A stretch of DNA of 51,949 nucleotides from Lachnospiraceae bacterium UBA7205. GTDB lineage: Bacteria; Bacillota; Clostridia; Lachnospirales; Lachnospiraceae. The stretch is from positions 1 through 51,949 of the forward strand of contig DKUL01000051.1 in assembly GCA_002490665.1 (NCBI GenBank). Reading direction: 5' to 3'. A program made the translations under genes and the position numbers. Positions within the stretch are counted from its first letter, which is position 1. Each line of letters begins with the position of its first letter. The notes under the pieces were generated by a model that was not told the DNA's origin, ran no database searches, and saw only the letters and a list, made by a program, of their open reading frames with translations. Shown here in pieces: positions 23,156 to 32,098 of the stretch.

Positions 23156-24706
23156 ATGAAACCAAACGGAAAAAATCGAACCACCCTGTTATTGTTTATC
23201 TTACTACTGGTCATGACAGCCGCCTCCGCATCCATCTATCTGACCCTGCAGGATGACGAGGATATGTACCGCAGCCAGACAAACAGTGCAGATGCAGCCA
23301 GGCCGCTGGTTGCCAACCTGACGGCGGACGAACTGCTGAATCAAATCACAGTCGGATACAATATCGGCAATTCCCTGGACTGCTGTCCCGCTGCTGGCAG
23401 GAATGACGGCACCCACGACAGCGCCTACTACGAAACTTGTCAGGGAAACCCTGTCATCACAAAAGAATTTGTAGGCGCATTAAAGCGCTCCGGCTTCAAT
23501 GCCATACGTCTCCCAGTCACGTGGTCATGCAATACATATCGTGAGAACGGCAGGCTTGCCATCCGTGAGGACTGGCTGGACCGTGTTGCGCAGGTCATTG
23601 ATTATGCCATGGATTACAATCTTTATATCGTACTGGATACCCATCATGATGATGACATCATATGGGCAGATATGGAGGACATTGACAAGGTTTCCCAAAA
23701 CCTGTGTGATTTGTGGACGCAGATTGCGGAACGCTTTCAGGATTATGACCAGCGCCTTGTCTTTGAATCCTTCAATGAAATCAATGCAAGGGACAACGAC
23801 TGGCAGTCCTATGCGTCTTCCATGGAAGCCGCCAATATTTTAAACCAGCTCTTCGTGGACACTGTACGCGCAGGCGGCGGGTACAATGCCGAACGCATTC
23901 TGCTCTGTGACACCTACCTGAGCGAAACGGCGGATGATATCCTCAACGGATTTGTCCTTCCGGACGATACGACGGACGGCAGGCTTGCCATCAGTGTGCA
24001 TAGCTACAACTCTTCCTACAACCAGGACATCAAAAGCTTTTTTGACAGGCTTCAGGATCATTCCATGCGTCTCGGCGTCCCGATTGTCATCACGGAATTT
24101 GGAACCTCGGACAGCTTCGTTCCTGCGGAATACCGCTCCAATCATGCCGGAAACTACATCGCATGTGCAAATGAATACGGTATAAAATGCTTCTGGTGGG
24201 ATGACGGGCACGACTACAGACTGATTGACCGTGACAGCGGAGAACCAGTCCATGAAGATATTGTCGATTCACTTATGAATCCCGCGGAATTTAATACCGA
24301 CAAGATTGCCACCAGCATTTTTGACTCCATAAAAAGCTACTCCTATGCCTCGATTTCCCCCTTGACCGGAGCGCTTGTAGACTTTCCTGACGGCGCACTT
24401 ACCCTCAATCCGGGAAAGCAGGGAATGCCTGTCATGTACAGTTATGGATACCGCATCAGTCTCAATACGTCCGGAGCCGGGAATGGCCTGAGGCTTTCCG
24501 GCCTGTGCTTTTATGACGCCCACCAGAATCTTGTGTCGTACCATGCCCTCGACAAGGAGCTGTCCTATGACATCACGCCGCCGGAAAATGCGTCCTTTAT
24601 GCGCATCACTTTTTTCAACCCATGGGATTACCGCAGCCTTGAGGAATATATCTCATACTTTGAACAGGATGCACTCAGCCTCGAAATAACGGAATATATA
24701 AAATAA
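23156..24706 (+). CDS. Glycoside hydrolase family 5 endoglucanase (cellulase)
   Basis: 516 residues with a signal/anchor helix (about 9-28, TTLLLFILLLVMTAASASIYL) and a secreted or membrane-tethered GH5 TIM barrel at about 55-385. Diagnostic pieces are GYNIGNSLD, FNAIRLPVTWS, VLDTHHD, SFNEIN with acid/base E208 and VITEFGTSD with nucleophile E314. The last 120 residues form a beta-rich accessory domain of carbohydrate-binding or Ig type without clear name. It probably hydrolyses beta-1,4-glucan; specificity inside GH5 cannot be told by eye. It is the only gene on the plus strand in this part and has its own promoter and terminator; the ribosome site (AGCAGGA) is weak. Confidence 0.92.
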   Translation: MKPNGKNRTTLLLFILLLVMTAASASIYLTLQDDEDMYRSQTNSADAARPLVANLTADELLNQITVGYNIGNSLDCCPAAGRNDGTHDSAYYETCQGNPVITKEFVGALKRSGFNAIRLPVTWSCNTYRENGRLAIREDWLDRVAQVIDYAMDYNLYIVLDTHHDDDIIWADMEDIDKVSQNLCDLWTQIAERFQDYDQRLVFESFNEINARDNDWQSYASSMEAANILNQLFVDTVRAGGGYNAERILLCDTYLSETADDILNGFVLPDDTTDGRLAISVHSYNSSYNQDIKSFFDRLQDHSMRLGVPIVITEFGTSDSFVPAEYRSNHAGNYIACANEYGIKCFWWDDGHDYRLIDRDSGEPVHEDIVDSLMNPAEFNTDKIATSIFDSIKSYSYASISPLTGALVDFPDGALTLNPGKQGMPVMYSYGYRISLNTSGAGNGLRLSGLCFYDAHQNLVSYHALDKELSYDITPPENASFMRITFFNPWDYRSLEEYISYFEQDALSLEITEYIK

Positions 24707-24741
24707 TCGGGCCTGGGAAGCTATTCCCTGCCCGATTATTT
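24701..24741. terminator. Bidirectional terminator after the GH5 gene
   Basis: AAATAATCGGGC / GCCCGATTATTT is a perfect 12-base-pair stem with an inner GGGAA/TTCCC hairpin; A and T runs on both sides serve the GH5 gene and the convergent glycosyltransferase gene. Confidence 0.9.
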
Positions 24742-24756
24742 CATATATTCACCCTT

Positions 24757-25758
24757 CTACAACAATGCCCTCAGCAAAAAGTATCTTCTGATTTTTCCAG
24801 CCCTCTTGTTTTTCAGGAGCCGGTATTCAAAGCGTTCTCTTCCGGAAGAAATCAGGTGCTCATCCACCCCGCCCAGAATCTGGTTCACCGTCTCGTTTTC
24901 CAATGCCGCATCGCAGACCTCTGCAAAACTTTCTTTATCAGCACGGTATGCCCTGGCACATTCGCAAAACAGACCGGACAATTCCTTTGCATAATATGCG
25001 TTCATGCGCCCTGCCAGCTCACTGTCATTGTGTCTCGTTACCGCTGCGGTGCTATAATCATATACAATTTTCATAAAGGCAAGCCTCGATTCCATGTCAA
25101 AATCCTGCATGACAATGTTGTTTCTCTGCAAATAATAGACAATCATTGCCTTGGACAGCATGTAGCTGCTGCTACGTGCAAAGCATTCCGCCACGAACAG
25201 AAAATCCTGCCCTGCTGGCAAATCCGTCCGAAAGGAAATACGGTTGTCCCTGATGATACTGCCCTTAAACAGCTTTCCCCAGCAGGTATTCAGCACAGAA
25301 TCAGCATACATCAGCCTCCCTGCCTCCTCTGCGTCTGTCGATACCACATCGGACAGCGGAAGCATCCGTGCCTTAAGCTTTCCGTTCTCTTGCAGCACGA
25401 TATGGCTGAATGCGACAAAGTCTGCATAGTCCTCCTCCACTGCCGCCTCTATCTGTTCCCATGCATCCTCGCACAGCCTGTCGTCCGCATCAAGGAACAG
25501 GATATACCTGCCAGCAGCCTCTTCCAGCCCCCTGTTGCGCACGGCGGATAGCCCGCCGCCTTCTTTTTTCACAAGCCGGATGCGGCTGTCCCGCTCCGTA
25601 TACCTGTGTACGACATCTGCCGTGTCCTCCATGCTGCCGTCGTCCACCACGATGCATTCCATGGCAATATTTTCCCTGGAACATCTTGTGACGCTCCTAA
25701 GGCACGCAGCGATATACCCCTGCATATTGCAGGCAGCTACGATTACACTCAAATCCAT
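24757..25758 (-). CDS. Family 2 glycosyltransferase
   Basis: 333 residues from ATG 25758 (AAAGGAG 11 bases upstream; the GTG at 25770 is inside that site's reach but lacks its own). The GT2/GT-A fold is shown by LSVIVAACNMQGYIAACLRSV, IVVDDGSMEDTAD, LSAVRNRGLEEAAGRYILFLDADDRL (nucleotide-binding DXD). About 200 residues of helical C-terminus follow, with no membrane helix. It transfers a sugar from a nucleotide-sugar to an unknown glycan, perhaps a surface polysaccharide. It stands alone after the lacI terminator (25818-25846) and its own promoter is not evident. Confidence 0.88.
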   Translation of the reverse strand: MDLSVIVAACNMQGYIAACLRSVTRCSRENIAMECIVVDDGSMEDTADVVHRYTERDSRIRLVKKEGGGLSAVRNRGLEEAAGRYILFLDADDRLCEDAWEQIEAAVEEDYADFVAFSHIVLQENGKLKARMLPLSDVVSTDAEEAGRLMYADSVLNTCWGKLFKGSIIRDNRISFRTDLPAGQDFLFVAECFARSSSYMLSKAMIVYYLQRNNIVMQDFDMESRLAFMKIVYDYSTAAVTRHNDSELAGRMNAYYAKELSGLFCECARAYRADKESFAEVCDAALENETVNQILGGVDEHLISSGRERFEYRLLKNKRAGKIRRYFLLRALL

Positions 25759-25817
25759 GACCAGCCCCACTCCTTTCCTGTTTCATAAGAAACCGTCGGC
25801 AAACAGCCTATACGAGA

Positions 25818-25846
25818 AAAAACCCTGACATTCCATCAGGGATTTT
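25818..25846 (-). terminator. Terminator of the maltodextrin operon (after lacI)
   Basis: On the minus strand CCCTGA / TCAGGG with flanking A/T pairs and a TTTTTT run. It lies nine bases after the stop of the LacI-type gene. Confidence 0.8.
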
Positions 25847-25860
25847 TCGTAACGTTACGA
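25847..25860. promoter_or_regulatory. Perfect palindrome TCGTAACGTTACGA at the stop codon of the LacI gene (operator-like)
   Basis: A 14-base perfect palindrome whose GTAACGTTAC core matches the operator-like sites of the maltodextrin promoter (31864-31896). It overlaps the last codon region of the regulator. Role unknown. Confidence 0.55.
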
Positions 25861-26913
25861 TTTTTCCGTTCTCGCAGCGTAATCTGTCGATTCCTTTATC
25901 ACGAGCTCCGCCTTATATGTAATGTGCTGGTGTTCTGCCCTTCCTGCGATAATGTTGAACAGCAGCTTGGTTGTCGCCTTCGCCATTTCCTCCACAGGCT
26001 GGTGCATTGTCGTCAGGCTTGGCACTGTATAATTTGCCATGTCAATCCCGTCATAGCCTGCGATGGACACATCCCCCGGCACCTCCAGCCCCGCCTCGTG
26101 CAGGGCTCTCAATGCACCGATTGCCAGCGCATCCGCCACCGCATACAGTGCAGTAAAAGGCTCCTTGCTCTCCAGTAATTTCCTGGTGGTAAGATATCCG
26201 TTCTCCATGGAAAAATGCCCCAGCCCATCGTCTGTCTGACAGACCAGTTTGGGATTTACCGCAATGCCGTGTGCCTTCAGGGAATCACAATATCCTTCCA
26301 GACGGAGCTTGCCGATACTCTGCTCCTCCGCCTCCGCAATAAGGATTGCAATCCTTGTATGCCCAAGACCAATCAGGTAATCTACCATCCGTGCGCTTTC
26401 CTTTCGGTCATCCACGCTGATACTGGAATACGAATTCTTGTTAATGCTCTCCGGTATGGAACCCACCGCACTAAACACAAATGGGACAGTGAGCTTTTGC
26501 AGCTTTTCCTCAGAGTGTGAAAACAGACCGCCCAGAAATATAATCCCCCTCAGCCTCTTTTCCTTTACCACCTTCTGAGCCACATCCACTTCGTCCTCAT
26601 CCGCCTCAATGTGTGACAGCTCCATTGCATAGTGCTTCTTTTTGCACTCCTGCTCAATTACCTTAATCATACTGGTAAAGAACGGATTTGAAATACCTTT
26701 TATCAGCACTGCAATCGCTTTCGCATCCACCCTTTTTAAATTCCTGGCACTGTCATTCGGCACATACCCGCTTTCCTTTATCGCATCCATAATCCGCTCT
26801 TTCGTCTCCGGATTAATGTCTGGATGATTGTTAATCGCCCTGGAAACAGTACTGACACCCACCCCGCACATTTTGGCTATATCCTTAATCGTCGGCTCAA
26901 ACACTTGCATCAC
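25855..26913 (-). CDS. LacI family transcriptional regulator of the maltodextrin operon
   Basis: 352 residues. The N-terminal helix-turn-helix is TIKDIAKMCGVGVSTVSRAI, with the hinge helix SARNLKR-type motif, followed by a periplasmic-binding-protein-like ligand domain (about 65-345). The start is uncertain: GTG 26913, ATG 26910 and GTG 26904 are all close to CAGGGG; the last has the best spacing. It is the last gene of the malE-F-G-Q transcript and is presumably its own regulator, repressing until a maltodextrin signal binds. Its likely sites are the GTAACGTT palindromes upstream of the binding-protein gene. Confidence 0.92.
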   Translation of the reverse strand: MMQVFEPTIKDIAKMCGVGVSTVSRAINNHPDINPETKERIMDAIKESGYVPNDSARNLKRVDAKAIAVLIKGISNPFFTSMIKVIEQECKKKHYAMELSHIEADEDEVDVAQKVVKEKRLRGIIFLGGLFSHSEEKLQKLTVPFVFSAVGSIPESINKNSYSSISVDDRKESARMVDYLIGLGHTRIAILIAEAEEQSIGKLRLEGYCDSLKAHGIAVNPKLVCQTDDGLGHFSMENGYLTTRKLLESKEPFTALYAVADALAIGALRALHEAGLEVPGDVSIAGYDGIDMANYTVPSLTTMHQPVEEMAKATTKLLFNIIAGRAEHQHITYKAELVIKESTDYAARTEKS

Positions 26914-26922
26914 CCCTGTTGA

Positions 26923-28425
26923 CTATTTCTTCTTCGCCTTATTATTGCGGACAATTCTTCCATAAATCTGTGCCAGCTCAAGCATATGTTTTGAGAGTTC
27001 CTCAGTGCATGCATCGTGTTCCATGCGCCACTCCCAGTTTCCGCCAAGTGTGGACGGTGTATTGATTCGCGCCTCCGCCCCAAGTCCCAGGTAGTCCTGC
27101 ATGGGAATCACTGCCGTGTCTGCCACGCATCCAAGCGCCGTGCGGATCAGGCTCTCACAGATATCCGATGCCCTCCTGACCCCCAGATACTTCTTTGCAA
27201 AGGACAAATCCTTTCTGCTCATACATGGAATCCAGCCGTTTACCGTGTCATTGTCGTGTGTTCCTGTATAAACCACACAGTTATTGCTGTAGTTGTGCGG
27301 CAGATAGTCGCTCTCCTCCCTGGAATCAAACGCAAACTGCAGAATTTTCATTCCGGGATATCCTGTCTTCTTGACAAGCTTCAGTACACTCGGTGTCAGA
27401 AATCCCAGATCCTCCGCGATAACCGCACGGTTTCCAAGCGTCTTTTTCATGACCTCAAACAGCTTATAGCCTGGTCCTGGTTTCCACTCGCCATTCTCAG
27501 CCGTCTCATCGCCATATGGGATTGCCCAGTATTCGTCAAATCCCCTGAAATGGTCAATGCGCACAATGTCGTATATCTCAAACACATGTGCAAGTCTTCT
27601 CATCCACCATGCAAACCCGGTCTCCTCATGGTAATCCCACTTGTACAGCGGATTGCCCCAGAGCTGTCCGGTCGCAGAAAACGCATCAGGCGGGCAGCCT
27701 GCAACCGCAGTCGGGACATTCTCCTCGTCGAGCTGGAACAGCTCAGGATTCGCCCATGTGTCCGCGCTGTCAAACGCCACATAAATGGGAATGTCCCCCA
27801 CAATACTGATTCCCTTCCCATTGGCGTATTCCTTGAGTGCCATCCACTGTGTGGAGAACAGGTACTGCTGATAGCTGTAAAATGCAATGTCGTCCGCAAG
27901 CTTCTTCTCATAGTCTGCCATCGCCTGTGGTTTCCTGAGACGGATATCCTCGTCCCACTCAATCCACGAAACGCCGTCAAGGGAATCCTTGACTGCCATG
28001 TACATCGCATAATCCTTAAGCCACTCCCTGTTCTCCTCGACAAATGCCTTGTACGCCGGATTCTCATCCACGTTTGCCCGCTCAAATGCCTTCCGCAAAA
28101 GCTTAAACCTTGTGAAGTATATTTTCTCATAGTCTACCCTTTTGGTATCGTTACCAAAATCGACAGACGAACATTCCTCTTCCGTGAGCAGTCCCTCCTC
28201 AATCAGTGCATCCAGACTGATATAATACGGGCTTCCCGCAAAAGTAGAAAAAGACTGGTACGGTGAATCACCATATCCCGTCGGTCCTAATGGTAAAATC
28301 TGCCACAATGACTGTCCTGATGCTGCCAGAAAGTCCACGAAATCATAGGCTTCCTTTGAAAAACCGCCTATTCCAAATCTTGACGGTAAGCTGGATACCG
28401 GCATAAGCACGCCACATCTTCTCAT
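26923..28425 (-). CDS. malQ: 4-alpha-glucanotransferase (GH77)
   Basis: 500 residues from ATG 28425 (AAAAGGAG six bases upstream; the in-frame ATG at 28455 precedes that site). GH77 signature: VRIDHFRGFDEYWAIP (nucleophile Asp), AVIAEDLGFLTP (acid/base Glu) and TGTHDNDTVNGW. It moves maltooligosaccharide units, releasing glucose and longer chains for phosphorylase. It is cytoplasmic. It lies 88 bases after the permease gene and 9 bases before lacI in the same transcript. Confidence 0.95.
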   Translation of the reverse strand: MRRCGVLMPVSSLPSRFGIGGFSKEAYDFVDFLAASGQSLWQILPLGPTGYGDSPYQSFSTFAGSPYYISLDALIEEGLLTEEECSSVDFGNDTKRVDYEKIYFTRFKLLRKAFERANVDENPAYKAFVEENREWLKDYAMYMAVKDSLDGVSWIEWDEDIRLRKPQAMADYEKKLADDIAFYSYQQYLFSTQWMALKEYANGKGISIVGDIPIYVAFDSADTWANPELFQLDEENVPTAVAGCPPDAFSATGQLWGNPLYKWDYHEETGFAWWMRRLAHVFEIYDIVRIDHFRGFDEYWAIPYGDETAENGEWKPGPGYKLFEVMKKTLGNRAVIAEDLGFLTPSVLKLVKKTGYPGMKILQFAFDSREESDYLPHNYSNNCVVYTGTHDNDTVNGWIPCMSRKDLSFAKKYLGVRRASDICESLIRTALGCVADTAVIPMQDYLGLGAEARINTPSTLGGNWEWRMEHDACTEELSKHMLELAQIYGRIVRNNKAKKK

Positions 28426-28513
28426 ACATTTCTCCTTTTCCAGCAACGATTCCATACTGCCCAGCAGTCATGCAGCACGGAACCGTCACTTTTCCTGCAA
28501 TAAATATTAAAAC

Positions 28514-29356
28514 TTATCCTTTTACAGCACCTGCAACCACGCCCTCGATGATATATTTCTGGCAGGCAATATAGAATATGATAATTGGTATGATTGCCAG
28601 TATAATCATCGCCATCATGGCACCCATGTCAATCGCGCCATAACCGCCCTTGAGGTACTGAATCGCAATAGGAATGGTCTTATATTTCTTGATGTCCAGC
28701 ACGAGATACGGCAGCAGATAATCGTTCCACACCCACATTGCCTCCAGAATCGCCACGGATATCGCTGTCGGCTTCATGACAGGAAATACTATCTTAAAAT
28801 ATGTCTGAATGGGGGTGCAGCCATCGATCATGGCAGCCTCCTCTATCTCTAACGGAATGGATTTCACAAATCCACAGAACATAAAGACCGCAAGCCCTGC
28901 CCCAAATCCCAGATACACAATAATAATGCCGACAGGGTTTCCTAACTTAAGTATATCAGCTATTTTCGATAATGTAAACATTACCATTTGAAAAGGTATA
29001 ATCATTGAGAATGCAAACAGCATATACATGCCGGAGGTAACTGCATTTTTTACCCTGGTGATGTACCACGCGCACATAGAGGTGCACAGGATAATCACAA
29101 ATACCGCACCCACTGTAATGAACAGCGAGTAGCCGAACGCCTTTGGCAGCTCAATTTTTTCGATACCGCTGATATAGTTTTCCATTCCCACAAAGGACTT
29201 GGAATCGGGAAGTGCAAATGGCCTCTTGCTGATAAAGATTTTCTTCTTAAAGGAATTATATAACACAATGACAATCGGCATGACATAAATCACCGAAATA
29301 ATTGTAAATATTGCCGTTAACAATCCACCATGTTTTGCTTTTCTCACACTTGACAT
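28514..29356 (-). CDS. Maltodextrin-type ABC transporter permease, MalG-like
   Basis: 280 residues with six membrane helices. The ATPase-contact EAA loop is EEAAMIDGCTPIQTYFKIV, normal for carbohydrate ABC permease family 2. The ATG overlaps the stop of the MalF-like gene by one base (TAATG), so the two are translationally coupled. No ATPase gene is present; a shared MsmK-type ATPase elsewhere is likely. Confidence 0.93.
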   Translation of the reverse strand: MSSVRKAKHGGLLTAIFTIISVIYVMPIVIVLYNSFKKKIFISKRPFALPDSKSFVGMENYISGIEKIELPKAFGYSLFITVGAVFVIILCTSMCAWYITRVKNAVTSGMYMLFAFSMIIPFQMVMFTLSKIADILKLGNPVGIIIVYLGFGAGLAVFMFCGFVKSIPLEIEEAAMIDGCTPIQTYFKIVFPVMKPTAISVAILEAMWVWNDYLLPYLVLDIKKYKTIPIAIQYLKGGYGAIDMGAMMAMIILAIIPIIIFYIACQKYIIEGVVAGAVKG

Positions 29357-30198
29357 TATGCCTGTACCTCCTTTTCCCTTGTAGCCTTCAGCTGTACAAC
29401 TGCTATCAGTGCCACTAATATAAAGAATATGACTGCCTTCGCCTGGCCTACACCCTCCCAGCCGTTCCTGCCATAGAAGGTGTTAAAGATATTGAGCGCA
29501 AGCATTTCAGACTTGTTGGATGGTTCGCCTGCTGTCAGCGCAAGGTTCTGGTCGAAAAGCTTGAACGAGTTGGTCAGTGTCAGAAATGAGCATATCGTAA
29601 TCGACGGCATAACCATTGGAAGGGTTACGTGTCTTAATAATTGTCTGTTGTTAGCGCCGTCAATCTTTGCCGCCTCAATCAGGTCCCCGGGAATATTCTG
29701 TATTCCTGCAATGTATATAATCATCATATACCCGACCTGCTGCCAGCACATCAGAATGACAAGTCCCCAGAAACCATATGCGGAGCTGTATGTCAGCGTG
29801 CGCTCCATTCCGGCAAGAATGCCGTTTAAAATCAGCTGCCAGATATAGCCAAGAATAATGCCGCCGATTAAGTTTGGCATAAAGAATATGGTTCTGAACA
29901 TATTGGTACCTTTGATCCCTTTTGTCAGGAGCATCGCCACCGCAAAGGCAAGGATATTGATTGCCAGGACAGAGACGATGGTAAACAGAGCCGTATACCA
30001 GAGTGAATGGATAAACGTGCCGTCACCCCAGATTCTGATATAATTTTTAAATCCTACAAATTTGGCGTCCGTAACTGTAGTGAACTCGCAAAATGACAGA
30101 TATACGCCAAGAATAAACGGAATGATAAATCCGATTGTAAACGCAAGAAGCGTCGGTAACGCAAAAATTGGAAAATACTTTTTAATTGCCTTATCCAT
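29356..30198 (-). CDS. Maltodextrin-type ABC transporter permease, MalF-like
   Basis: 280 residues with six membrane helices and an EAA loop EAAKIDGANNRQLLRHVTLP. Compared with E. coli MalF it lacks the long periplasmic insertion, as is usual in Gram-positive sugar importers. GAGAGAGG lies ten bases before the ATG. It pairs with the MalG-like protein and the binding protein encoded upstream beyond a hairpin. Confidence 0.93.
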   Translation of the reverse strand: MDKAIKKYFPIFALPTLLAFTIGFIIPFILGVYLSFCEFTTVTDAKFVGFKNYIRIWGDGTFIHSLWYTALFTIVSVLAINILAFAVAMLLTKGIKGTNMFRTIFFMPNLIGGIILGYIWQLILNGILAGMERTLTYSSAYGFWGLVILMCWQQVGYMMIIYIAGIQNIPGDLIEAAKIDGANNRQLLRHVTLPMVMPSITICSFLTLTNSFKLFDQNLALTAGEPSNKSEMLALNIFNTFYGRNGWEGVGQAKAVIFFILVALIAVVQLKATREKEVQA

Positions 30199-30270
30199 AA
30201 ACTTATTACCTCTCTCATAAAAAAACTTCGCTTTTTGTCAAATGGTTTACGCTGTTGCAAATTCCTATAA

Positions 30271-30308
30271 TGTAAAAATGGTGCAGCCAGATGCCTCCGG
30301 CTGCACCC
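30271..30308 (-). terminator. Attenuator-like hairpin between binding protein and permease genes
   Basis: GGTGCAGCC / GGCTGCACC form a nine-base-pair stem; the minus-strand exit reads ATTTTTAC, only five T. A partial terminator at this place is typical for operons where the binding protein is made in excess over the permeases. Confidence 0.7.
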
Positions 30309-30359
30309 ATAAACTGTAAACAGTTTTGATTATGTCCGCAAATACTGCACTGATGCGTA

Positions 30360-31793
30360 TTAGTTGTTTGATGCCGCAAACTCGGAAGCCCAGCCGTCAA
30401 CAAACGCAGTCTCAACTGCAGACCATTCGCCGGTGCCCTGTGCATACTCCAGAAGTGCGCTTCCCACGCCGTTCTTCCAGTTCTCTGAAGGCATTGTCGT
30501 GAATGTCCATGCAACGGATGTCTTGCCCGATGACACATAGTCATTTGCAATGTTTACAAGCGGGTTTGCAGCAGGATAGTCATCAAATGCCTTGAACGGG
30601 CAGACAAATCCCATGATATAGGAGAGTGCATCGCATCCGTCATGGGATGTCACACACCAGTTCATGAAGTCCAGTGTTGCCTGAATGTCTTCAGCAGATG
30701 CATTCTTGTTCACGCACCAGTAATTCTCGCTGCCTGTACAGAGTCCCTGGTTTTCCTCGCCCTCTACCCCGATGTAGATAGGAAGCATGCCGAGGGATTC
30801 ATCAGCCATGCCATTTCCGCTCAAATCCGTGTAAGCCCATGTACCATTCTGGTAGAATACCGCATCGCCAAGTGCGAAATCCGCTGTAGCGTCCTCGCCT
30901 GTCTTACTTGACAGAAGGGAAGGAGCGCAGACTGAATCTGTAATATATAAATCCCAGATGTTCTTGTAATTCTCTAAGTATGTACCCTTGATGGCGTCTG
31001 TGGAACCGATGCCGTCTGCCTGATACTCATAGTAAATCGGCAGATTTGCAAGGTGTGTCTTGAATCGCCAGTCAGAGCTTGAATCCATGCCGGCTGATGT
31101 GAAGGCACCCTTTACGCCAAGGTCATCTGCGTTCTCCTGAATGCTGTCTGCTACTGCCTTGAGCTTGTCAAAGGAATTAATCTCCTCAACGCTCTTGACA
31201 GCGGCATAATCCTTTGTGAAATAATCATTTAAGATATCCGCATTGTAGATAATGCCATATGTCTCCACAACATACGCGATTCCCTTTACCTCATCGCCAT
31301 CCTTGAGCGCGAAATCGTCACTCTTTAACTGTCCGTAAATTTCCGAACCGGAAAGGTCGTAGCAGTAATCCTTCCATGTCGCAAGTCCTACCGGGCCATT
31401 TACCTGGAACAATGTCGGCGCCTCTGACTTTGCCATCTCTGACTTTAATGTAGACTCATATGTACCGGAAGCAGCCGTCTGTACAACGACCTCCACACCT
31501 GTCTCAGCCGTGTACTTTGCAGCCAGCTCTTCCCAGTCGCCAGCCTGTTCCGGCTTGAAGTTCAGATAGTAAACCTTGCCGCTTCCTGACGCAGCGCCTG
31601 CATCTGCCTGCGCATTGTCTGCTGCTGTATCTTCTGCCTTTGTATCGTCTGCCTTTGTATCATCTGCCTTTGTTTCCGTCTTTGTGTCCGCCGCGGGAGC
31701 CTGTGTCTGGCTTGAATCGTTTCCGCCACACCCCGTAAGCACTGTCGCGAGCATTGCCGCACTGAGAACTGCACTTAATAACTTTTTCTTCAT
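30360..31793 (-). CDS. Maltodextrin-type extracellular solute-binding lipoprotein
   Basis: 477 residues from ATG 31793 (GGAAAGAGG eight bases upstream; a longer frame to 31898 has no site and would extend into the promoter). The lipoprotein signal MKKKLLSAVLSAAMLATVLTG has its cysteine in TGCGG. It is followed by a charged, Ala/Asp/Thr-rich linker with repeats (TKADDTKADDTKAED) and a family 1 binding fold (about 75-470). It is anchored outside and captures oligosaccharide for the MalF/MalG-like permeases. The maltodextrin assignment comes from MalQ and the operon; the ligand itself is not proved. Confidence 0.92.
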   Translation of the reverse strand: MKKKLLSAVLSAAMLATVLTGCGGNDSSQTQAPAADTKTETKADDTKADDTKAEDTAADNAQADAGAASGSGKVYYLNFKPEQAGDWEELAAKYTAETGVEVVVQTAASGTYESTLKSEMAKSEAPTLFQVNGPVGLATWKDYCYDLSGSEIYGQLKSDDFALKDGDEVKGIAYVVETYGIIYNADILNDYFTKDYAAVKSVEEINSFDKLKAVADSIQENADDLGVKGAFTSAGMDSSSDWRFKTHLANLPIYYEYQADGIGSTDAIKGTYLENYKNIWDLYITDSVCAPSLLSSKTGEDATADFALGDAVFYQNGTWAYTDLSGNGMADESLGMLPIYIGVEGEENQGLCTGSENYWCVNKNASAEDIQATLDFMNWCVTSHDGCDALSYIMGFVCPFKAFDDYPAANPLVNIANDYVSSGKTSVAWTFTTMPSENWKNGVGSALLEYAQGTGEWSAVETAFVDGWASEFAASNN

Positions 31794-31863
31794 AATTAAT
31801 ACCTCTTTCCTTTTTGATACCTTTGTATCCCCTTGGTTTCTAAAGTCCCTTGCGCATTCCGGA

Positions 31864-31905
31864 ATCGTTTTCGGTAACGATATCGGTAACGTTTCCAATG
31901 GACAA
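31864..31905 (-). promoter_or_regulatory. Promoter with LacI/cre-type operators for the maltodextrin operon
   Basis: On the minus strand TTGTCC (31900-31905), 17 bases and TATCGT (31877-31882). The spacer contains GGAAACGTTACC (31885-31896). The longer TTGGAAACGTTACCG (31884-31898) fits 14 of 15 positions of the Bacillus cre consensus WTGNAANCGNWNNCW. A second dyad ATCGTT-N6-AACGAT (31864-31881) covers the -10. So the RNA polymerase site is occupied by operators for the LacI protein of the operon and/or a CcpA-like protein. Confidence 0.75.
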
Positions 31906-32011
31906 ATTAATCATATCATTCTGCCGAAAAATTATCAAGCTAATTTTCCATATTATTTCATCTTTGGCGAAATTATCCGAAATAATAACTTTTATATTGT
32001 GCAAATACGAC
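31906..32011. other. AT-rich stretch without a gene
   Basis: Between the maltodextrin promoter and the terminator of the cyclase operon, this stretch shows no open frame with a ribosome site and no clear repeat. Confidence 0.5.
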
Positions 32012-32053
32012 AAAAGAATCTGCGAAAGCTGTCCACTTTCCACAGATTCTTCT
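32012..32053 (-). terminator. Terminator of the cyclase-FecR-ugd operon
   Basis: AAGAATCTG / CAGATTCTT with an inner GAAAG / CTTTC stem; the minus strand leaves it with TTCTTTTG. It lies 45 bases after the ugd stop. Confidence 0.8.
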
Positions 32054-32098
32054 GACAAATTATATTATTTGTATATATGGCTCATTCTGTCCGTCTTA

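Noticed and set aside
27016..28266. 416-codon plus-strand frame opposite malQ
   Set aside because: The minus-strand GH77 gene explains the same DNA with catalytic motifs; the opposite frame has no ribosome site and a composition typical of an antisense shadow.
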